Shown: positions 36,922 through 44,864 of the stretch, one piece after another | Position numbering within the stretch: the first letter of the stretch is position 1 | Layout: the number at the start of each line of letters is the position of its first letter | Assembly (NCBI RefSeq): GCF_900108175.1 | Contig: NZ_FNVO01000002.1 | Location: 497,051 to 561,050 of the forward strand | Length of the DNA stretch: 64,000 nucleotides | Source of the DNA: Thermomonospora echinospora | Lineage (GTDB): Bacteria; Actinomycetota; Actinomycetes; Streptosporangiales; Streptosporangiaceae | Reading direction: 5' to 3' | Made by a program: the position numbers and the translations under genes | The notes under the pieces: model-generated | What the model was told of the DNA's origin: nothing | The model's database searches: none | The model's input: the letters and a program-made list of their open reading frames with translations, nothing else

Positions 36922-38301
36922 CTAGCGGCCAAGGGCCGCGTCCATCCGTTGGAACCATCGCCCGTCGTCACCGTCGAGGCAATGCGCGTAGATCCGTTGG
37001 AGGACCTCCACGCTGTGGCCGGCCCACTCGGCGACGTAGACGGCCGGGACACCGGCGTTCAGCCGCCACGAGACGCCCGCGTGACGGAAGTCGTACGGCT
37101 TGCCGGCAAGGGGCGTCTTGACCTGCTTCGGCGTCAGCGCCTTCTGCCGGGCCAGGTTCAGCACCCGCCACAGGGTCGAAGGTTGGTAGACGCCGCCCCG
37201 GTAGGTGCGGAACAGCCTGCCGTCAAGCCCGGCCCCGTACGTGTCGATGTGCTCCCGGAGCAGCTCGACCAGCTCCGGCGGGATCGGGACGCGGCGGACC
37301 GTGTCCTTGGGACGGCCCTTGAGCCCGCGCGTCTCATGAACTTCCCCGTTGTCCGTCCACCGCCTACCGGCCGCCGACTTGACCTCTTCCAGCTCCAGCA
37401 GGCCCCACCCCTCAGCGGGCAAGGTGCAGTCGTCCTTGCGGAGGTTGATCGCCTCAGACGGCCGCAGCATGGCGTAATACATGCAGCCGAAGAGCGCCAC
37501 GAGTCGAGGCCCTTGGGTCTTGCCGACTTGACGGACGGCTTCCAGGAGCGCGGCCACCTGGTCGGGGTTGGGCACCCTTCGCCGGTCGATCGCGTGAACG
37601 ACCTCCGGCGGCTTCCAATCCACCTCGTCGGGGGTGTCGAGCGGATTTGCCGAAAGTTGCTTCTCTCGGACGGCGTACTTCAGCGCGCCGTAGAAGCCGC
37701 GCCGACGCCGCCGGTAGTACTGCGGTTTCGACGGCTTTCCGTTGAGGTTCATCGCGCAGGCGTCCAGAGCCTTCGCGACCGTCCTTGCCTCTTCGAGCGC
37801 GGACACGGGCACCGACGCCTTTTCCAGCCACCGCAGGGCAGCCGCGATTTCCTCCGGCTTGTCGGATTCCCGCCGAGGAGGGTTGAACGCCCAATTGCGC
37901 AACGCCAGCCGGAGGGTCTTCGGGTCGGGTGCGCCCCGCTGGCTCTTGACCAGGACGGGCGTCACCGCCATCAGGCCCTCAACGACCGAGACACGACCCT
38001 TGGCAGCCAGCCGAGGCCACTTGTCGTCAATGAACGCGCAGGCCAGCTTGTACCAGGTCATGGACGACCGCTCACGCCGCATCGAGTCGGGCAGGCCGGT
38101 CTCCACGTCGAACGGCTCCCGCTCGGCCGCCGACATCAGCCGGCCCCGGAAACGATCTGCTTGAGACTTCCGCGTGAACGTTTCGGACTTCTCGCGACCC
38201 GCCACCGTCCAACGCACCGTGTACGAGCGGACGACACGCTTACCGCTCTTCTCGGTATAGTTCGGCCGAATCTCCCAGAACCGAATCCTGTTCGACTTCA
38301 C
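36922..38301 (-). CDS. int: AICE tyrosine recombinase (integrase)
   Basis: 459 residues. N-terminal arm-binding domain at about 20-60, core-binding at about 80-215, catalytic domain at about 245-450. Catalytic residues visible: R280 (MLRPSEAINL), R406 (YDFRHAGVS), H429 (WAGHS) and the nucleophile Y438 (RIYAH). The box-II histidine position is Y403, as far as I can align it. It catalyses site-specific integration into the tRNA-Arg gene. Its start overlaps the excisionase stop by four bases, and it ends next to attL, the usual AICE layout. Confidence 0.95.
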   Translation of the reverse strand: MKSNRIRFWEIRPNYTEKSGKRVVRSYTVRWTVAGREKSETFTRKSQADRFRGRLMSAAEREPFDVETGLPDSMRRERSSMTWYKLACAFIDDKWPRLAAKGRVSVVEGLMAVTPVLVKSQRGAPDPKTLRLALRNWAFNPPRRESDKPEEIAAALRWLEKASVPVSALEEARTVAKALDACAMNLNGKPSKPQYYRRRRRGFYGALKYAVREKQLSANPLDTPDEVDWKPPEVVHAIDRRRVPNPDQVAALLEAVRQVGKTQGPRLVALFGCMYYAMLRPSEAINLRKDDCTLPAEGWGLLELEEVKSAAGRRWTDNGEVHETRGLKGRPKDTVRRVPIPPELVELLREHIDTYGAGLDGRLFRTYRGGVYQPSTLWRVLNLARQKALTPKQVKTPLAGKPYDFRHAGVSWRLNAGVPAVYVAEWAGHSVEVLQRIYAHCLDGDDGRWFQRMDAALGR

Positions 38302-38495
38302 GCCGCATCCTCCCGAAGGGATTCCATCCAGGTCCGGAAATCGTCACGGCGAATCAGCAACTCGCGATTCGGGAGCTGATGACAGACCGGAGCTATGCCC
38401 AGTTCGCGCCAGCGGTAGAAGGTCCGGCGAGAGACACCGCCGATCTTGGCCAAGAACTCGGTAACGGTCATGTACTCGTCATCGTCCGCGGTCAC
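38298..38495 (-). CDS. xis: Excisionase, MerR/AlpA-type helix-turn-helix
   Basis: 65 residues. The winged helix-turn-helix reads MTVTEFLAKIGGVSRRTFYR followed by WRELGIAPV. This small size, the fold and the four-base overlaps with both rep and int match Xis proteins of pSAM2-like elements, which bias the integrase toward excision. Confidence 0.88.
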   Translation of the reverse strand: MTADDDEYMTVTEFLAKIGGVSRRTFYRWRELGIAPVCHQLPNRELLIRRDDFRTWMESLREDAA

Positions 38496-40156
38496 GCTGC
38501 CTCCGGGATTGCCGAAAGTTCAGTGATCGTCTGGGTTGCTTGGTCGAGTTGGGCGCGTCGCTGTAGGCGTTCGTCGATCAGGTGGAGGAGCCGTTCGTCC
38601 AGGGGTCTGACGTCGGGGTCGCCGGGTCCGGCGCGCTCCCAGGCGTAGACGCCGTTCGGGTCCTCGGGCCGGGTTGCCGAAATCCCGGCCTCCGCGAGGC
38701 GGGCCAGGACCCACGCCTTGCGGTCGGCTTTGTGGTCGGCGAGGGTTTTGCCGGACCAGCGGCGGGAGACCAGGACGCGCCGGCCTCCGTAGCCGAGGTG
38801 TTCGCGGCGGTGGGCTTTGCCCTTGCAGAAGCCGGGGACCAGGCCGGGCCGGGGGTTTTTGGGCTGGACGCCGTAGCGCAGCCAGTTCGCGCACGTCGGG
38901 GAGCACGGTTCGTAGCGGAGCGCGTCGGCCAGTCGCTCGACGTGTGCCCGCTGCGCGTCGGTCTCGGCCGTGTGGCAGTCGGCGACGCTTTTGATCAGGT
39001 ACTTGGTCAGGTAGCCGATGCAGCGCCGCGCATCGGGCGTGTCCGCAAGCACGCCCTCCGCGTGGACCTGTTCGCCGAACCGGGCCACGTGCAGGGGTTC
39101 GGCCGCGTCGTCCTGGCTGATCGCGTCCAGCGCCTCGTCCCAGGTGGGCAGGACCGCGCCGGTATCACGGTCGATGTAGCCGCCGATCTCCTCGACGCCG
39201 TCTGTCTCGCCGGTTCGGGCTGCCGGGTCCCAGACCGGGAGTCGCCCGTTGGGGTGGACGATGCGGTCGGTGGGTGGCCACCACACCTGGTGGTAGGTGG
39301 CCGCCGCCACCTGACGCAGTTCCGCGCGGGAGATGGTGCCGCGGATCGCCATGTGCAGGTGGGGGGCGAGGCGGCGTTGGGGTTCGACGGTGGCGAAGTA
39401 CTGCACGTCGAAGCCGACGAACCGGCGCAGGTTCTGCACGAACCGGTCCACCAGCTTGGAGAAGTGCACAGCGTCCCGCGCCGCCCGCCGATAGTCGTAC
39501 GTCGTCGGATCGACCGGCGTCCCGTCGCTCTTGACCTTGCCGTAGCTGTCGAGGGTGAGGGTCAGGAAGATCGACGGCCGGAACGTCCTGCCGCCACGGC
39601 CGAGGAAGGTCCGGCCGACGGTGCGGTTCTCCACCGGCCGCCGGGGCAGGTCGGGTACATCCTGACGCCGCCGGGTCGAGCGCACCCGACGTGGGGAGCG
39701 GTCACCGGTGCGCAGGGTGCCGGCCACCCCCGCCCGCTCGATCTCCCGATCGAGTTCGACCAGGAGGCCATCCCAGAACGCCAGGTCCCCGCCGTCGTCC
39801 GGCCCGTGGACCTCGACCCGATCCCGCCGGGCCTGGGCCTTGGCGCGCAACTCGATCAGGTAGCGCTGTTCGGCATCCGGGTCGGCCCGCTCGATCACCG
39901 GCTCACTGTCGAGGTGCCAGCCCTGGGCGCACTGCACCGCGCGGAGCTTGCGCTTGCGTTCGGCGCAGGTCGGGCACACCGAGGCGAGGGTGTGCCCGCA
40001 GGGCACGTCGATGCGTTCGGTTTCGCCGGTGTGCAGGTTGACCCGGCGCATCGGTACCGGCCGGATGCACACGCCGTGTTCGATGGCGACGGCCTTGACG
40101 ACCTCCCGGGCCAGCGGGGGCCGCACCTTCACCGGCCCGGGGTTGGGGGTGGTCAC
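38492..40156 (-). CDS. RepSA-like rolling-circle replication initiator
   Basis: 554 residues from the GTG at 40156, which overlaps the translocase stop by four bases. An N-terminal cysteine cluster (C53, C61, C64, C76) may bind zinc. HUH-nuclease motifs are visible: FLTLTLDSYG near 197-206 (motif 1), HLH at 266-268 (PHLHMAI) and the tyrosine motif YLTKYLIK at 382-389. RepSA of pSAM2 nicks its double-strand origin and starts rolling-circle replication after excision. The C-terminus (about 470-554) is helical and less conserved. Confidence 0.9.
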   Translation of the reverse strand: MTTPNPGPVKVRPPLAREVVKAVAIEHGVCIRPVPMRRVNLHTGETERIDVPCGHTLASVCPTCAERKRKLRAVQCAQGWHLDSEPVIERADPDAEQRYLIELRAKAQARRDRVEVHGPDDGGDLAFWDGLLVELDREIERAGVAGTLRTGDRSPRRVRSTRRRQDVPDLPRRPVENRTVGRTFLGRGGRTFRPSIFLTLTLDSYGKVKSDGTPVDPTTYDYRRAARDAVHFSKLVDRFVQNLRRFVGFDVQYFATVEPQRRLAPHLHMAIRGTISRAELRQVAAATYHQVWWPPTDRIVHPNGRLPVWDPAARTGETDGVEEIGGYIDRDTGAVLPTWDEALDAISQDDAAEPLHVARFGEQVHAEGVLADTPDARRCIGYLTKYLIKSVADCHTAETDAQRAHVERLADALRYEPCSPTCANWLRYGVQPKNPRPGLVPGFCKGKAHRREHLGYGGRRVLVSRRWSGKTLADHKADRKAWVLARLAEAGISATRPEDPNGVYAWERAGPGDPDVRPLDERLLHLIDERLQRRAQLDQATQTITELSAIPEAA

Positions 40157-41619
40157 GCGACCTCCCGCGCGTCCACACCGCCCGTGGCCCAAGCGACCAT
40201 GGCGCGGATGTCGGCATCGGAGACATACGCCGCGCGCACCCGCACCGGGTCCGGGCAACTCTCCAACCGCACGAACCCGACCCCCGCGCCGATCTCCGGA
40301 ACGCTGGAGATCTGATCGGCCAGCGCGCCCCGATCGCGCGCCCCGTCGCCGAGGACCATGTCCACCTGCTCGTCCTCGTCCAGCCGCAACGCGATCCGGT
40401 CGGGGAACAGGTTGCGCAGGTTGTTGACCTCCTTGCGCGCGTCCTGCTGCGCCCCGATCACGCAGTAGCCCACCGACCGGCCCTGCGTGGTCAGCACCGC
40501 CAACGCCGACTCCGCCCGCTTACGCAGGTCGCGTTCGGGGCTGTAGGCGGTCAGGAACGCCAGCTCATCCACAATGATCAGCCGGAACGGATGCTCCACC
40601 GTGGGCACGAACGACCGGGTCAGCCCGGCGAACTCCTCCGCCCGCGCGTTCATGTCCGATGCGGCCTCTTCCAAGAGCTTGACCATGCCGCCGGACGGGT
40701 CGGAGGAGTACCGGCCGAACCGCTCGAACAACACACGGCCGTAGGACAGTTCCATCCGCTTGGGGTCGATCGCCCACACCTCGACCAGCCCCGCGACCAT
40801 CAGCGGCAGCACCCCGCGCACCGCCGACCACAGCACCGACCCCTTGCCGGAGCCGGTCGCGCCCGCGATCAGGACATGCGTGCCCAGCAGCCGCAGCCGC
40901 CACGGCGACCCGTCTTCCTGGCGTCCGACCGGCACCGCCCGCAGATCCACCGCCGCCGCGTCCAGCAGTGGCAGCGCCGGGAGCGGGGAGGCCAGGGCGT
41001 CGATGCGGACGAACTCCAGCCACACCCGCCCCGGCCGATCGCCGTCACGGACCCGCACCAGGGTGGCGCCGAAGCCGTGCGCCAGGTTCGCCGCCGCCCT
41101 CTCCCAGACATCGGGAGCCTGCCCCTTGAGCATGACCACGAGCACCCGGTCCGACGTCGGCCCCGCCACGACCGTACGCAGCGTCGGCAGGTACTCCCGG
41201 CCCCGGTGCATCTTGGTCAGCCCGGCGGTGACGAGCACCGGTTGCCAGTGCCGCCGGTACACCCACCAGCCCCGCCACCGCGACCGGACCGGACGCACCA
41301 CCCAGCGCACGAACGACGGCCGATCCGCCACCGCCCACGAGGCCAGGCCGAGCCCGGCCAGGACGGCCAGCAGGGCGGGGACGTGCCAGCCGTAGCGGAC
41401 GCCCAGCCAGCCGGCCCCGGCCGCCGCCCCGACCGCGATCGGGTGCCGGACGCAGAAGGCCAGCAGCCGGGCCAGGAGGCGCAGCAGGCCGACGAGCAGG
41501 ACCAGGCCCTCGGGCATGCGCCACACCGGAGGCGCCCACTTGGGCGCGGCGAACGGGTCGCGTTGCGCCTCGACCGCCACGTTCTCACCCGGCTTGACCT
41601 TGCGGAACTCCCACGACAT
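40153..41619 (-). CDS. TraSA/FtsK-SpoIIIE-family conjugal DNA translocase
   Basis: 488 residues. Three hydrophobic segments (about 36-57, 59-73, 80-98) anchor it in the membrane. The motor domain has Walker A AGATGSGKG (252-260) and Walker B LIIVDE (347-352), plus TQGRSVGYCVIGAQQD. In AICEs a single such protein moves double-stranded DNA between mycelia. It is translationally coupled to the replication gene downstream. No gamma winged-helix domain is obvious at the C-terminus; in this family such a domain reads the clt locus. Confidence 0.92.
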   Translation of the reverse strand: MSWEFRKVKPGENVAVEAQRDPFAAPKWAPPVWRMPEGLVLLVGLLRLLARLLAFCVRHPIAVGAAAGAGWLGVRYGWHVPALLAVLAGLGLASWAVADRPSFVRWVVRPVRSRWRGWWVYRRHWQPVLVTAGLTKMHRGREYLPTLRTVVAGPTSDRVLVVMLKGQAPDVWERAAANLAHGFGATLVRVRDGDRPGRVWLEFVRIDALASPLPALPLLDAAAVDLRAVPVGRQEDGSPWRLRLLGTHVLIAGATGSGKGSVLWSAVRGVLPLMVAGLVEVWAIDPKRMELSYGRVLFERFGRYSSDPSGGMVKLLEEAASDMNARAEEFAGLTRSFVPTVEHPFRLIIVDELAFLTAYSPERDLRKRAESALAVLTTQGRSVGYCVIGAQQDARKEVNNLRNLFPDRIALRLDEDEQVDMVLGDGARDRGALADQISSVPEIGAGVGFVRLESCPDPVRVRAAYVSDADIRAMVAWATGGVDAREVA

Positions 41620-41663
41620 ACGCTGATCACCTCTCTTCGAGCTGTGGTTTGGGGAGAGAGACC

Positions 41664-41696
41664 GGGGCGGCTGGAGGTGCCAGCTCCAGCCGCCCC
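41664..41696 (-). terminator. Strong hairpin between two AICE gene groups
   Basis: A perfect 13-bp stem (GGGGCGGCTGGAG with CTCCAGCCGCCCC) with a 7-base loop lies in the 87-base gap before the translocase gene. Read on the minus strand it follows the 105-residue gene by ten bases. It may terminate or attenuate read-through into the tra-rep-xis-int operon. Confidence 0.7.
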
Positions 41697-41706
41697 ACCC
41701 TGCTCG

Positions 41707-42024
41707 TCAGACCGCCGACCGGCCCGCGCCGGAGGAGGGTGCGTTCTGGTCGTGCAGGCGCTCGACGTCGGTGACGTAGGAGGTGACCGCCTCCAGCAGT
41801 GCCCGAGCCGTCGCGACGTCCCCGGCGGTCACCCGACCCGGCTTGTCCGGGGTGAGCATCACGTTGACGCCGCCGTGGGAGATGGCCAGCACCGGTTCCG
41901 CTCCCTCCGGATGGGTCACGCAGAAGGCCCGGCAGTTGGCCCGCTCGTCCAAGGGCAGCGTGATCGAGGCATTGGGGTCACGGCCGGGAAGATCGACGTT
42001 CACCGAGATGCGCGAGCGTCCCAT
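41707..42024 (-). CDS. AICE protein of unknown function, 105 residues
   Basis: Begins MGRSRISVNVDLPG and has no membrane segment or recognisable motif. The start overlaps the stop of the upstream (frameshifted) gene as ATGA, and proteins of this size and place are usual in pSAM2-like elements, between traSA and the GntR regulator. Function not known. Confidence 0.75.
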   Translation of the reverse strand: MGRSRISVNVDLPGRDPNASITLPLDERANCRAFCVTHPEGAEPVLAISHGGVNVMLTPDKPGRVTAGDVATARALLEAVTSYVTDVERLHDQNAPSSGAGRSAV

Positions 42025-42471
42025 CAGGCCGCGTCCTTACCGGCCGGACGAGCGGCCCGGCCCGCGCCGCCGGGAGCCTGCACACCGGTGGCCCGGTAGG
42101 AGTAGGCCACCCGGGTGATCGGCTCACCCTTGGGGTTCTTGCCGGCCTGCTCCACGTACGGGGTGACGGTCATGCCGGTGAACTCCACGGGGCGGACCGG
42201 TGAACTCCACGGGGCGGAACGGCCCCATCACCGGCTCCGGCAGCACCGGGCACACCTTGGCCAGCACCCGCACCCGGATCGCCGACGCCTTGTGCTTGGC
42301 CGCCGGGTCAGCGTCGTAGACGTTCACCACCCACACCGGCAGACCGGTCTCCTTGTCGGTCTCCTGCCGCTTGGTGTCGTAGTTCTCCAACGGCTGAGCC
42401 GCGTCGGTCGCGAACACCCCGTGCGGGAACACCTGACCGAACTCCACCGGGATACGTCCCTGGATCGCCAT
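42024..42471 (-). pseudogene. Conserved AICE gene broken by a 22-bp tandem duplication
   Basis: The frame from the ATG at 42471 begins MAIQGRIPVEFGQVFPHGVF and runs correctly until the segment RPVEFTG. There a 22-bp exact tandem duplication (42175-42196 and 42197-42218) shifts the frame. Beyond it the expected C-terminus (MTVTPYVEQAGKNPKG ... VAYSYRATGVQAPGG) continues in another frame to a stop at 42024-42026 that overlaps the next start. Removing one copy gives 141 codons exactly. The function of this AICE family is unknown. Without correction the product is about 120 residues with a foreign tail. Confidence 0.85.
42175..42218. repeat. Exact 22-bp tandem duplication
   Basis: Two adjacent copies start CCGGTGAACTCC and end GGGGCGGA. 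As 22 is not divisible by three, it destroys the reading frame of the gene that contains it. Confidence 0.95.
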
Positions 42472-42503
42472 CCGCACCACCTCCACTCGATCGCTTCTCG
42501 ACT

Positions 42504-42519
42504 ACTCGTATTGTCGAGT
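42504..42519. promoter_or_regulatory. Inverted repeat upstream of the AICE transfer genes, candidate KorSA operator
   Basis: ACTCG-TATTGT-CGAGT is a perfect inverted repeat with a six-base spacer, 33 bases before the ATG at 42471. A further half-site-like TCGAG lies on either side. GntR/KorSA proteins bind such sites in the pra and korSA promoters of pSAM2. The regulator gene starts 800 bases upstream on the same strand. Confidence 0.6.
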
Positions 42520-42577
42520 TGACCTCTAGAGTACGCGGCATCCGCCGAGCCGAAAGATGTCGTTTATGTGACTTGGG

Positions 42578-43306
42578 TCACAGTAGGTAGGTGTCTTCGA
42601 GGTCGTGCAGGGAGCCGGGCAGCACGACCTCCACCACCAGGACCACGCGGTCGGTGGCATCCACGACCGAGGCCAGCACGCCGAGGACCGGCTCATCGGC
42701 GGCGATGCCGAGTAGCTCTGTCTCCGGGCCGACCGGGTGACGAGCGGTGAGCGTCTCGACCACGCGGGCGAGTCGTTCGCCGGTGCCGGCGGTCAGCAGC
42801 CGCCGCAACGGTACGGTCAGCGGTCCCGCCTGCTCCAGGCCCGCCGAGCGTGCCACGTCGAGGGGCGCCCATAGCGACACCACCTCACTGGGTATCTGCG
42901 CGTCGAAGAAACCGACCGAGCGGCGCAGATGCACCCGCGCCCCCTCGACCACCCCCAGCCGGGCCGCCACCCGGGCCGGGGCCGCCTCCGGACCGACCTG
43001 GACGACCTTGACCGAGTCGTCGGTCTCCTGCCGGTCCAGTACCGCCAGGGCGGGCCGCCGTTCCTCGCGGTTCTCGGCGACCGCCCTGACGAAGGAGCCG
43101 CGGCCGTGTTCGCGTTCGATCTCACCCAGCAGGGCCATCTCCTGCAAGGACCGCACCACGGTGGGGCGGGAGACGCCGAACTCACGGACCAGATCGGCCT
43201 CCGAGGGCAGCCGGGAACCGATCGGGTAGGTACCGTCCTTGATCCGGCGGCGCAGCGTCTCCACGATCTGCACATACTTCGGCACGAACGCGCCACCAGC
43301 CGCCAT
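42578..43306 (-). CDS. GntR-family (KorSA-like) transcriptional repressor
   Basis: 242 residues from the ATG at 43306; an in-frame ATG at 43339 would add 11. The N-terminal GntR winged helix (YVQIVETLRRRIKDGTYPIG, LPSEADLVREFGVSRPTV) is followed by a UTRA-like ligand domain (about 90-240). KorSA of pSAM2 has the same architecture and keeps replication and transfer silent. It is transcribed toward the transfer genes. Confidence 0.9.
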   Translation of the reverse strand: MAAGGAFVPKYVQIVETLRRRIKDGTYPIGSRLPSEADLVREFGVSRPTVVRSLQEMALLGEIEREHGRGSFVRAVAENREERRPALAVLDRQETDDSVKVVQVGPEAAPARVAARLGVVEGARVHLRRSVGFFDAQIPSEVVSLWAPLDVARSAGLEQAGPLTVPLRRLLTAGTGERLARVVETLTARHPVGPETELLGIAADEPVLGVLASVVDATDRVVLVVEVVLPGSLHDLEDTYLL

Positions 43307-43401
43307 CGAAACCACCCGACCACTCGACAACACGACCACCCCACACTAGCCACCCGCCCACACCCACGACCAGGACGTTCAACCAGGCCCTACAGGAAGG
43401 A

Positions 43402-43830
43402 TCACCGATCCGTCGCACAGCACAGGGCCAGGCACACCGTCACGTGCAGATGCACCAGCGCCATGGCCGGATCTATCGGCGCATCCGCCGGAGGCGGCGA
43501 CCATGCGGCACCGGCCGGGGCAGACATGACCTCGGCCATCCACTCCCGCAGCCCGCGATCAGGGCAGAACCCGGTGTGCTCGGCGGCGATGTCCTCCGGT
43601 GATCGGCCGGTCAACCGCGCCAGTTCCCCCACCCCGCGTTGCACGGTGACCGCCAGCATTCCCAAGAACCGCAATCGACCGTGCCGACGGGACAACCTGG
43701 CGGCCAGCCGCTCCACCTCCCAGAGCGCCTGTTCGGTGCGCCCGATGCCCTCGGGCCCGGCGTAAGGGATGCGCAAACCCGCCTCCAACAGCCGCCGGAC
43801 ATCACGTGCCGCGCTGGCCCGCCCCATCAC
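43402..43830 (-). CDS. AICE protein of unknown function, 142 residues
   Basis: Begins MMGRASAARDVRRLLEAGLR; mostly helical, with one mildly hydrophobic C-terminal stretch (ALVHLHVTVCLALCCATD). It overlaps the stop-start junction with the preceding small gene by four bases, so it belongs to a three-gene set (44359 to 43402). I do not recognise the family. Confidence 0.6.
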   Translation of the reverse strand: MMGRASAARDVRRLLEAGLRIPYAGPEGIGRTEQALWEVERLAARLSRRHGRLRFLGMLAVTVQRGVGELARLTGRSPEDIAAEHTGFCPDRGLREWMAEVMSAPAGAAWSPPPADAPIDPAMALVHLHVTVCLALCCATDR

Positions 43831-44036
43831 CTCACCTCGTTACGCGGTAGTTGGGCCTCCAGGTCCGCCAGCAGGTCACCGGCGTAACGCACCCGCCGCA
43901 CCGCCAACGCCCGCTCGTCCGCACTGATCGTCTGGGACGTCGTCCACGGCCCGTACACCCGGATCACCGCCCGCAGATACAGCACCTGCACGCCCACCTC
44001 ACCCACGGCCGGACCGGCCCCGTCCCGCCCACTCAC
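43827..44036 (-). CDS. Small AICE protein of unknown function, 69 residues
   Basis: The GTG at 44036 overlaps the stop of the upstream gene by four bases and gives 69 residues with VGVQVLYLRAVIRVYGPW near the start. The longer frame reading back to 44144 would overlap the upstream gene by over 100 bases, so it was not used. Function unknown. Confidence 0.55.
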   Translation of the reverse strand: MSGRDGAGPAVGEVGVQVLYLRAVIRVYGPWTTSQTISADERALAVRRVRYAGDLLADLEAQLPRNEVR

Positions 44037-44359
44037 CGGGCCGCCCCGTTCCCGGTCAGCACCGCCGTCACCCGATCGGCCACCGCCTCCAGATCGGTGA
44101 CCGGTCCGATCACCTCCGAGCTGCCGGCCCAGACGAACACCCACGCCCCACGCAGGTAGTCACAACCGACCTCCGCCATCCGATGCGCCGCCCCCACCAC
44201 GGCCACATCCAGCACCGGACCGCCGTCCCGCGCAGCGATCCCGCACACCAACTCCCGCCGCCCGCACAACACCCCGTCCAACGCCACCAGATGCAACCGG
44301 CGAGGCCCGAACGCCGCCCGCACGGCCGCCGCCTCCAACCGCGCCCGATCAAAACCCAC
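44033..44359 (-). CDS. AICE protein of unknown function, 108 residues
   Basis: Begins MGFDRARLEAAAVRAAFGPR and contains beta-rich LHLVALDGVLCGRRELVCG and WVFVWAGSSEVIGP. First gene of the three-gene overlapping set. No recognised domain. Confidence 0.6.
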   Translation of the reverse strand: MGFDRARLEAAAVRAAFGPRRLHLVALDGVLCGRRELVCGIAARDGGPVLDVAVVGAAHRMAEVGCDYLRGAWVFVWAGSSEVIGPVTDLEAVADRVTAVLTGNGAAR

Positions 44360-44485
44360 CGCCCACTCCCCTCAAACAAAGCGAGACCGGCGACGTGAGC
44401 CGATGGCCTCCCCTCCAGGTACGGCTAACCGAAGGAGTCACTTGCCGCGCCGACCATCCACCACGCCGCCGGCCCCGCAGCCCAA

Positions 44486-44662
44486 TCAGGCCGCCGCAGC
44501 CCGCTGCGGACCCGCGCACCACGAACACGGCATCCGGCGGAACCCCGGGTCCGGGTCATCGCCCTTCACCCGCCGAACCAGCAGGCCCCGACTGGAAGAG
44601 ACCAACTTCCAGCCACGGCCGCGGCAGGCGGGACAGTCCGTGGCGGCTTGCCTGTCGTTCAT
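44486..44662 (-). CDS. 58-residue zinc-ribbon miniprotein
   Basis: The minus-strand frame from the ATG at 44662 to TGA at 44486 encodes MNDRQAATDCPACRGRGWKL at its start and MPCSWCAGPQRA near the end. Two CxxC pairs (C10/C13 and C46/C49) suggest a DnaJ-like zinc ribbon. Small CPxCxGxGWK proteins are common next to helix-turn-helix regulators in actinomycete elements (from memory). It is divergent from the HTH-TPR gene and shares its 202-base intergenic region. Function unknown; zinc and RNA or protein binding are possible. Confidence 0.7.
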   Translation of the reverse strand: MNDRQAATDCPACRGRGWKLVSSSRGLLVRRVKGDDPDPGFRRMPCSWCAGPQRAAAA

Positions 44663-44864
44663 CCGACCTCGCTAGGTGCCGTCAGCCCATCCGAGTTGAT
44701 GGACCAAGCTTGGAGGCCATCCCGGGCCACTTGAAGGCCGCTTATAGGACTTAAAGAGGACGTTTAGAGGCCGAGTATGCGGCAAGATTGAGCCGAGAGT
44801 CCTCTGAGAGGCATCTCAATGGTTAGGATGTGGCCGTTAACTACTCGTCTGGAGGTTATGTCCG
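44663..44864. promoter_or_regulatory. Divergent AT-richer promoter region of the AICE
   Basis: 202 bases between the zinc-ribbon gene (minus) and the HTH-TPR gene (plus). It is visibly richer in A/T than its flanks, with repeated AGAGG words (near 44755, 44765 and 44805) and TAGGAT at 44824-44829, which may be the -10 box for the regulator. GGAGG at 44851-44855 is the ribosome site for the ATG at 44865. Confidence 0.45.

Noticed and set aside
44403-44675. 90-residue plus-strand frame before the HTH-TPR regulator
   Set aside because: The opposite strand encodes a better candidate with CxxC pairs; the plus frame has no coding character or ribosome site.
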